Below the pieces are notes generated by a model. It ran no database searches. It saw only the letters and a program-made list of their open reading frames with translations, and was not told the DNA's origin. From contig JBHHZM010000100.1 of assembly GCA_046758065.1 (NCBI GenBank), positions 1-11,280 on the forward strand: 11,280 nucleotides of DNA. The letters run 5' to 3'. This document shows, in pieces, positions 5,936 to 11,280 of this stretch. This stretch comes from JBHHZM01 sp046758065 (lineage in GTDB: Bacteria > Pseudomonadota > Alphaproteobacteria > JAAXGF01). The translations under genes and the position numbers were made by a program. Every line of letters begins with the position of its first letter. Positions within the stretch are counted from its first letter, which is position 1.

Positions 5936-5960
5936 AAACGAGCGTGAGGAGTGAGAGGCA

Positions 5961-7097
5961 ATGAAAGGCGTCGTTATCGCAGGCTATGTGCGGTCCCCGT
6001 TCACCCCGGCGAAAAAGGGCGCGCTCGCCAGGGTGCGTCCCGACGACCTCGCCGCCCAGGTCGTCAGGAAATTGGTCGAGACGTCGGGCGTCGAGCCTGC
6101 GGACCTCGAAGACCTCATCCTGGGATGTGCCTTTCCCGAAGGCGAGCAGGGGCTGAACATCGCCCGCATCGTCGACTTCCTCGCCGAACTGCCGATCTCG
6201 GTGGCCGGCGCGACGGTCAACCGCTTCTGCGGCTCGTCGATGCAGGCGATCCACATGGCGGCCGGCGCCGTGACGATGGGGGCGGGCGAGGCGTTCGTCT
6301 GCGGCGGCGTCGAATCGATGTCCCGGGTGCCGATGACCGGGTTCAACGTGTTGCCCCACCCCGGGCTCTGTGAGTCCCGTCCCGGAGCCTACATCTCGAT
6401 GGGGCTGACCGCCGAGAACCTCGCGCGCAGCCACCAGATCGCCCGCGAGAGCCAGGAAGCGTTCGCCCTCGACAGCCACCGCAAGGCGGCGGTCGCGGCG
6501 GCATCCGGCGCCTTCGCCGACGAGATCGCTGCGATCGCGCAGAACGGCGCCGCGGTCGAGGCCGACGGCTGCATCCGGCCCGACACCAGCCTCGAGGCGC
6601 TCGCCGGGCTCGACCCGGCGTTCGACAGCGAAGGCTCGGTGACGGCGGGAACCTCGGCCCCGCTGACCGACGGCGCCGCCGCCGTTCTGGTGTGTTCCGA
6701 GGACTACGCCGAAGGCCACGGCCTCGACGTTCTGGCGCGCATCAGGAGCATCGCCGTCGCGGGATGCGAACCGGAAACCATGGGGCTGGGGCCGGTCGGC
6801 GCCACTCGCAAGGCGCTCGATCGCGCCGGGTTGTCGCTCGCCGACATCGACGTCATCGAACTCAACGAGGCGTTCGCCGCGCAGGCGCTCGCCTGCATCC
6901 AGGAGCTCGACCTGCCGATCGAGAAGCTCAACCTCGACGGCGGCGCGCTGGCGCTCGGCCATCCGCTCGGCGCATCGGGCGCGCGGATCACCGGCAAGGC
7001 GGCGATGCTGCTCAAGCGCAACGGCGGCAATTACGCGCTCGCTACCATGTGCATCGGCGGCGGCCAGGGCATCGCCACGCTGCTCGAGGCGGTCTAG
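5961..7097 (+). CDS. fadA: Acetyl-CoA acyltransferase (3-ketoacyl-CoA thiolase), FadA type
   Basis: The 378-residue product is a thiolase that splits 3-ketoacyl-CoA with free CoA into acetyl-CoA and a shortened acyl-CoA, the last step of beta-oxidation. The catalytic residues are all present: nucleophile Cys90 in NRFCGSSMQAI, His334 in GGALALGHPLGASGARI, and Cys364 in CIGGGQG. NEAFAAQ, another thiolase signature, is also present. The N-terminal segments AKKGALARVRPDDL and GCAFPEGEQGLNIAR resemble B. subtilis FadA. It is somewhat shorter than the usual roughly 390 residues; the shortening lies between the two catalytic halves, around residues 190-220, and all active-site motifs are intact. The start is supported by GAGGAG (5946-5951) nine bases upstream. 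The stop TAG is directly followed by the ATG of the next gene, so the two are almost certainly co-transcribed and translationally coupled. It is cytoplasmic. Confidence 0.93.
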   Translation: MKGVVIAGYVRSPFTPAKKGALARVRPDDLAAQVVRKLVETSGVEPADLEDLILGCAFPEGEQGLNIARIVDFLAELPISVAGATVNRFCGSSMQAIHMAAGAVTMGAGEAFVCGGVESMSRVPMTGFNVLPHPGLCESRPGAYISMGLTAENLARSHQIARESQEAFALDSHRKAAVAAASGAFADEIAAIAQNGAAVEADGCIRPDTSLEALAGLDPAFDSEGSVTAGTSAPLTDGAAAVLVCSEDYAEGHGLDVLARIRSIAVAGCEPETMGLGPVGATRKALDRAGLSLADIDVIELNEAFAAQALACIQELDLPIEKLNLDGGALALGHPLGASGARITGKAAMLLKRNGGNYALATMCIGGGQGIATLLEAV

Positions 7098-9431
7098 ATG
7101 AGCGGCATCGAGTCCGCCGCGGTCGTCGGCGCCGGCGTGATGGGCGCCGCCATCGCCGCCCATTTCGCCAACGCGGGCGTGCCGACGCTGCTGCTCGACG
7201 TGGCAGCCGAAGGCGAGGCGGACCGCAGCGCCATCGCCAAGGGGGCGATCGCGCGCATGCTCAGGACCGACCCCGCCCCCTTCATGACCCGGGCGGCGGC
7301 GAAACTGGTCGCGCCGGGCAACCTCGACGACGATCTCGATAAGCTTGGCGAAGTCGATCTGATCGTCGAGGCGGTGGTCGAGGACCTCGCCATCAAGCAG
7401 GCGCTCTACCGGCGGATCGACAAGGCGCGCAAGCAAGGCTCGATCGTCGCTTCGAACACCTCGACCCTGGCGCTCGGCCGGCTCGTCGAAGGGCTTCCGA
7501 AGCGCCTGCGACGCGATTTTCTGATCACCCATTTTTTCAACCCGCCACGCTACATGCGGCTGCTGGAGATGGTTGTGGGGCCCGACACCCGGGCGAACGC
7601 GGTCGAGACGGTCCGCGATTTCGCCGACCGACGCCTCGGCAAGGGGGTGGTGCCGTGTCACGACACGCCGGGCTTCATCGCCAATCGCATCGGCGCCTTC
7701 TGGCTCCAGCATGCGGTCGCCGAGGCGATCGAACGGGGACTGTCCGTCGAGGAAGCCGACGCCGTCATGGGCCGGCCGGTCGGATTTCCCAAGACCGGCG
7801 TTTTCGGACTGCTCGATCTGGTCGGCCTCGATCTCATGCCCAAGGTCGATGCCAGCCTCGCGGCCGCGCTGCCGGCCGGCGACGCCTACCACGACGTCCG
7901 GCGCGATCTGCCGCTGATCCGCTCGCTGATCGAGCGCGGCTATACCGGGCGGAAGGGCAAGGGCGGCTTCTACCGGCTCAATACCGACGGCGGCCAGCGC
8001 GTCAAGGAGGCGATCGATCTCGTGACGGGCGAACATCACCCGGCCGTTCGGCCACGGCCCGATTGCGTCGAAGCGAGCAAGACCGGCGGGCTCCGCGCGC
8101 TCGTCGATCACCCCGACAAGGGCGGCGCCTACGCCTGGGCGGTGCTGTCCCGTACGCTCGCCTACGCCGCCGCGCTGGTGCCCGAGATCGCCGACGACAT
8201 CGACGCCGTCGACCGCGCGATGCGGCTCGGCTACAACTGGTCGTACGGACCCTTCGAGCTGATCGACCGCCTGGGCGCCGGCTACTTCGCCGAGCGCCTG
8301 AAGCAGGACGACCACGATGTTCCTCCCCTGCTCGCGACGGCGGCGGAGGCCGGCGGTTTCTATCGCGTCCACGGCGGGGGCCGACAGTACCTCGGCATCG
8401 ACGGCGACTACCGCGACGTCGTTCGCGGCGACGGCATCATGCTGCTTGCCGATATCAAACTGGCGAGCGAGCCGCTGGCGCGCAACGGCTCGGCCAGCCT
8501 GTGGGACGTGGGCGACGGCGTGGTCTGTCTAGAAATCCACACCAAGATGAACACCATCGACCCCGAGGTGTTCGCCATCCTCGGCAAGGCGCTCAAGATC
8601 GTGCCCGCCAACCACAAGGCGCTGGTGATCTACAACGAAGGCGAGCATTTCTCGGCGGGGGTCAATCTCGGCCTTGCGCTGTTCGCCGCCAACATCGCCG
8701 CCTGGCCGACGATCGAAGGATTGGTGGCGCAGGGTCAGGAGACATTCAAGGCGCTCAAATACGCCCCCTTCCCGGTGGTCGGCGCGCCATCCGGTCTGGC
8801 GCTCGGCGGCGGCTGCGAAATCCTGTTGCATTGCGACGCGATACAGGCGCACGCCGAGAGCTACATCGGCCTGGTCGAGACCGGCGTCGGTCTGGTGCCG
8901 GGCTGGGGCGGCTGCAAGGAGCTCTTGGCGCGGTTCGCGAGCGATCCGAAACGCCCGCGCGGACCGATGCCGCCGGTCACCGCCGCGTTCGAGACCATCG
9001 GCCTCGCCAAGGTCGCGCGCTCGGCCCCGGAGGCCCGGGAACTCGGCTTCCTCAGGCCCACCGACGGCATCACCTTCAACCGCGAGCGTCTGCTCGCCGA
9101 GGCCAAGGCGAAGGCGCTCGAACTGGCCGAGGATTACACGCCGCCGGAGCCGCTCGAACTCACCCTGCCCGGCCCCTCGGGCCGCGCCGCGCTCGGTCTC
9201 GCGGTGCAGGATCTGCGCAGGAAAGGCGTCGCCACCGCGCATGACGAGGTGGTCGCCGGAGCGCTCGCCGAGGTGCTCAGCGGCGGCCCGGACGCCGACT
9301 TCATCGAGCCGACCGGCGAGGACACGGTGCTCGGGCTCGAACGCGCCGCCTTGACGCGACTGATGCGCACCGATGCGACCCTCGCGCGCATGGAGCACAC
9401 GCTCGAAACCGGCAAGCCGCTGAGGAACTGA
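7098..9431 (+). CDS. fadN: FadN-type 3-hydroxyacyl-CoA dehydrogenase / enoyl-CoA hydratase
   Basis: The 777-residue bifunctional enzyme performs hydration and NAD-dependent oxidation in beta-oxidation. The dehydrogenase comes first: a Rossmann glycine motif (G11-A-G13-x-x-G16 in VVGAGVMGAAIAAHF), the SNTS segment, and catalytic His145 in THFFNPPRYMRLLE. The helical dimerisation region includes HDTPGFIANRIGAF and a second C-terminal helical repeat to about residue 425 (RLGYNWSYGPFELIDRLGAG). The enoyl-CoA hydratase (crotonase) part lies C-terminal, about 470-620. It has an oxyanion-type segment GEHFSAGVNLG and two acidic residues 20 apart, Glu574 (GGGCEILLHCD) and Glu594 (LVETGVGLVPGWGG), matching the catalytic pair of crotonases. 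This dehydrogenase-first order is that of FadN (B. subtilis YusL, about 790 residues) and is opposite to E. coli FadB/FadJ. It abuts the thiolase gene upstream and is 10 bases from the acyl-CoA dehydrogenase gene downstream. It is cytoplasmic. Confidence 0.92.
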   Translation: MSGIESAAVVGAGVMGAAIAAHFANAGVPTLLLDVAAEGEADRSAIAKGAIARMLRTDPAPFMTRAAAKLVAPGNLDDDLDKLGEVDLIVEAVVEDLAIKQALYRRIDKARKQGSIVASNTSTLALGRLVEGLPKRLRRDFLITHFFNPPRYMRLLEMVVGPDTRANAVETVRDFADRRLGKGVVPCHDTPGFIANRIGAFWLQHAVAEAIERGLSVEEADAVMGRPVGFPKTGVFGLLDLVGLDLMPKVDASLAAALPAGDAYHDVRRDLPLIRSLIERGYTGRKGKGGFYRLNTDGGQRVKEAIDLVTGEHHPAVRPRPDCVEASKTGGLRALVDHPDKGGAYAWAVLSRTLAYAAALVPEIADDIDAVDRAMRLGYNWSYGPFELIDRLGAGYFAERLKQDDHDVPPLLATAAEAGGFYRVHGGGRQYLGIDGDYRDVVRGDGIMLLADIKLASEPLARNGSASLWDVGDGVVCLEIHTKMNTIDPEVFAILGKALKIVPANHKALVIYNEGEHFSAGVNLGLALFAANIAAWPTIEGLVAQGQETFKALKYAPFPVVGAPSGLALGGGCEILLHCDAIQAHAESYIGLVETGVGLVPGWGGCKELLARFASDPKRPRGPMPPVTAAFETIGLAKVARSAPEARELGFLRPTDGITFNRERLLAEAKAKALELAEDYTPPEPLELTLPGPSGRAALGLAVQDLRRKGVATAHDEVVAGALAEVLSGGPDADFIEPTGEDTVLGLERAALTRLMRTDATLARMEHTLETGKPLRN

Positions 9432-9441
9432 AGCATCCGCC

Positions 9442-11229
9442 ATGATCACCTACCGATCGCCGCTCGACGATATCCGCTTCGCCCTCCACGAATTGTGGGA
9501 CTACGAAGGCGCGGTCGCCGCGCTTCCCGGGTACCAGGACGCCACCGCCGAAGCGGTCGATGCGGTGATCGAGACCGCGGCGCGTTTCTGCGAGAACGAA
9601 CTCCTGCCGCTCAATGCCCCAGGCGATGCCGAGGGCTGCACGTTCGAGAACGGCGTGGTCCACACGCCCGAGGGCTTCAAGGAGGCCTATCGCGCCTTCG
9701 TCGAAGGCGGCTGGGCCGGACTCGCCTGCGATCCGGAGTACGGCGGGCAGGGCCTACCCAAGGTTGTGCAGTTCATCCTCGACGAGTTGATCTGTTCGAC
9801 CAATCTGAGCTTCGGCACCTACCCCGGCTTGACCCAGGGCGCTTACAACGCGCTCACGCTTCACGCCAACGAGGAACAAAAACGGCTGTTCCTGCCGAAG
9901 CTCGCCGAAGGCGTCTGGTCGGGGACCATGTGCCTCACCGAGCCGCAATGCGGCACCGACCTCGGCCTGATCCGCACCAAGGCGGAGCCCAACGGCGACG
10001 GCGACTACGACATCACCGGCACCAAGATCTTCATCTCGGCCGGCGAACACGATCTCACCGAAAACATTGTCCATCTCGTCCTGGCGCGCCTGCCCGACGC
10101 CCCCGCCGGCACCAGGGGCATCAGCCTGTTCATCGTACCCAAGTTCCTGGTCGCGCCCGACGGCAGCCTGGGAACGAGCAACGGCGTGAGCTGCGGCTCG
10201 ATCGAGCACAAGATGGGCATCCGCGCGTCGGCGACCTGCGTGATGAATTTCGCCGACGCCAGGGGCCAGCTCATCGGCGAGCCCCACAAGGGCATGCGCT
10301 ACATGTTCACGATGATGAACGTCGCCCGGCTCGGGGTCGGCATCCAGGGACTTGCGCTTGCCGAAACCGCGTATCAGTCGGCGGCCGCCTACGCCAAGGA
10401 GCGTCTTCAGGGCCGCGCGCTTTCGGGACCGCGTTACCCCGACCGTCCCGCCGATCCCATCATCGTACACCCCGACGTACGCAAGAACCTGCTCACCATC
10501 CGGGCCTATAACGAGGGCGCGCGGGCGCTTGCCCTCTGGATCGGCATGGCGGTCGACGTCGCCGCCAAACATCCCGATCCGGCGCGACGCGTCGAGGCCG
10601 ACGACCTCGTCGCCCTGATGACGCCGATCATCAAGGCGTTCTTCACCGACTACGGCTTCGAGGCCACCAACCTCGGGCTCCAGGTGTTCGGCGGTCACGG
10701 CTACATCCGCGAGACCGGCATGGAGCAACTCGTGCGCGACGCCCGCATTGCCCAGCTCTACGAAGGGGCCAACGGCATTCAGGCGCTCGACCTGGTGGGG
10801 CGCAAGATGGGGCAGCATACCGGGCGGCTGCTGCGGCGCTTCTTTCACCCGGTGTTCCGCTTCCTTGAGGAGACGCAGGGCGAAGCAGAACTGCAGGCGT
10901 TCGTCGGCCCGTTGGCGAAGGCGACCGCCAGATTGCAGCAGACCACCCTGTGGCTCGCGCAAGCGGCGTTCAAGGACCACAAACAGGCGGGCGCCGCCGC
11001 AAGCGATTACCTGCGCCTGTTCGCGCTGGTCGCGCTGGCGTATGTCTGGGCGCGAACGGCCAAGGCCGCGATCGCGGGACTCGGGGGCGACCGCGACGAC
11101 TTCTACAAGGCCAAGCTTGCGACCGGGCGCTTCTTCATGGCCCGGCTGCTGCCGCAGGTCTCGGGCCTCGCGAACGCGATCACCGCCGGCGCCGAGACGA
11201 TCACCGAGATTCCCGACGACTGGTTCTAG
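9442..11229 (+). CDS. Acyl-CoA dehydrogenase with extra N- and C-terminal domains (FadE/DmdC-like)
   Basis: The 595-residue product is an FAD-dependent acyl-CoA dehydrogenase of the long form. It has a short N-terminal segment (MITYRSPLDDIRFALHELWD) of the AcylCoA_DH_N type and a helical N domain (CENELLPLNAPGD, YGGQGLPKVVQF). The beta domain has MCLTEPQCGTDLGLIRTKAE and ITGTKIFISAGEHD, the flavin/substrate segments. The helical C domain has QVFGGHGYIRETGMEQLVRD and LYEGANGIQALDL, where Glu441 occupies the catalytic-base position. An extra C-terminal domain of about 130 residues follows. This architecture is shared by medium/long-chain dehydrogenases next to FadA/FadN genes and by DmdC, which oxidises 3-methylmercaptopropionyl-CoA. 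The neighbours favour fatty acids. Start: the ATG is 10 bases after the FadN stop, with only a distant GAGGA, so translation may be coupled. The stop TAG is 51 bases before the window end. Confidence 0.9.
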   Translation: MITYRSPLDDIRFALHELWDYEGAVAALPGYQDATAEAVDAVIETAARFCENELLPLNAPGDAEGCTFENGVVHTPEGFKEAYRAFVEGGWAGLACDPEYGGQGLPKVVQFILDELICSTNLSFGTYPGLTQGAYNALTLHANEEQKRLFLPKLAEGVWSGTMCLTEPQCGTDLGLIRTKAEPNGDGDYDITGTKIFISAGEHDLTENIVHLVLARLPDAPAGTRGISLFIVPKFLVAPDGSLGTSNGVSCGSIEHKMGIRASATCVMNFADARGQLIGEPHKGMRYMFTMMNVARLGVGIQGLALAETAYQSAAAYAKERLQGRALSGPRYPDRPADPIIVHPDVRKNLLTIRAYNEGARALALWIGMAVDVAAKHPDPARRVEADDLVALMTPIIKAFFTDYGFEATNLGLQVFGGHGYIRETGMEQLVRDARIAQLYEGANGIQALDLVGRKMGQHTGRLLRRFFHPVFRFLEETQGEAELQAFVGPLAKATARLQQTTLWLAQAAFKDHKQAGAAASDYLRLFALVALAYVWARTAKAAIAGLGGDRDDFYKAKLATGRFFMARLLPQVSGLANAITAGAETITEIPDDWF

Positions 11230-11280
11230 AGCGAGATGTGATGAGATCGGATCGATTCTGTTTCCCGGGCGGCGAGGCGA
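11230..11280. other. Intergenic end of window, possible start of a repeat
   Basis: No gene is visible in these 51 bases. The sequence directly after the stop codon begins AGCGAGATGTGATGAG (the A of the TAG stop would extend it leftward to AGAGCGAGATG only if the stop's last bases are included). Intergenic palindromic repeats that begin near a stop codon with an AGAGC-type end are common in alphaproteobacteria, so this may be one arm of such an element. The other arm would lie outside the window. Confidence 0.2.

Noticed and set aside
3960..8372. A 1470-codon open frame on the minus strand opposite the AidB-like, thiolase and FadN genes
   Set aside because: It is exactly antisense to three genes with clear families and intact catalytic motifs. 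Its product is Arg/Gly/Asp/Val-rich without recognisable domains, as expected for the complementary frame in very GC-rich coding DNA.
7655..9244. A 529-codon plus-strand frame inside the FadN gene
   Set aside because: Arg-rich shadow in another frame of a well-supported gene; no domain pattern.
9754..10980. A 408-codon minus-strand frame opposite the last acyl-CoA dehydrogenase
   Set aside because: Antisense shadow of a gene with complete dehydrogenase motifs; no ribosome binding site or family pattern.
1..11280. CRISPR arrays, complete insertion sequences, rRNA genes or riboswitches
   Set aside because: No regularly spaced repeats, transposase motifs, rRNA segments or recognisable riboswitch cores were seen on either strand.

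Overview
The window is GC-rich DNA, most likely from an alphaproteobacterium. The signs are codon third positions that are mostly G or C, a tyrosine integrase remnant and TRAP-type permease of kinds common in that class, a TTAA-N7-TTAA motif of the CtrA type, and FadN-type beta-oxidation genes. The species cannot be named from the sequence.

Left part (1-2510). The window opens in the last 69 codons of a TRAP transporter large permease (plus strand). Facing it is a phospholipase D / cardiolipin synthase-like lipoprotein gene (minus strand) with two complete HKD motifs. Then comes a decayed integration module: an integrase pseudogene (nonsense codon, frameshift and large internal deletion), tandem 11-bp-period direct repeats just upstream of its old start, and a 3' fragment of a tRNA-Cys(GCA) gene lacking its 5' half. 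Together these read as the end of an old mobile element inserted at a tRNA-Cys gene.

Middle part (2511-4034). Four small plus-strand genes: a single-domain ParB/Srx-like protein, an unrecognised 161-residue protein with a strong ribosome binding site, a 53-residue Flp-type pilin, and a 98-residue hypothetical protein starting at TTG behind a CtrA-like site.

Right part (4074-11229). Fatty-acid oxidation genes, all on the plus strand: an AidB-like acyl-CoA dehydrogenase; a 186-bp gap with two perfect hairpins; then a tight operon of a FadA-type thiolase, a FadN-type 3-hydroxyacyl-CoA dehydrogenase/enoyl-CoA hydratase, and a 595-residue acyl-CoA dehydrogenase with extra N- and C-terminal domains. 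These enzymes cover all four steps of the beta-oxidation cycle. No acyl-CoA ligase, electron-transfer flavoprotein or regulator gene lies in the window. The last 51 bases hold no gene.

I did not find a clearly new multi-gene system. The observations most worth checking are the tRNA-Cys integration scar, the palindrome before the thiolase gene, the CtrA-like site, and the substrate question for the two acyl-CoA dehydrogenases.
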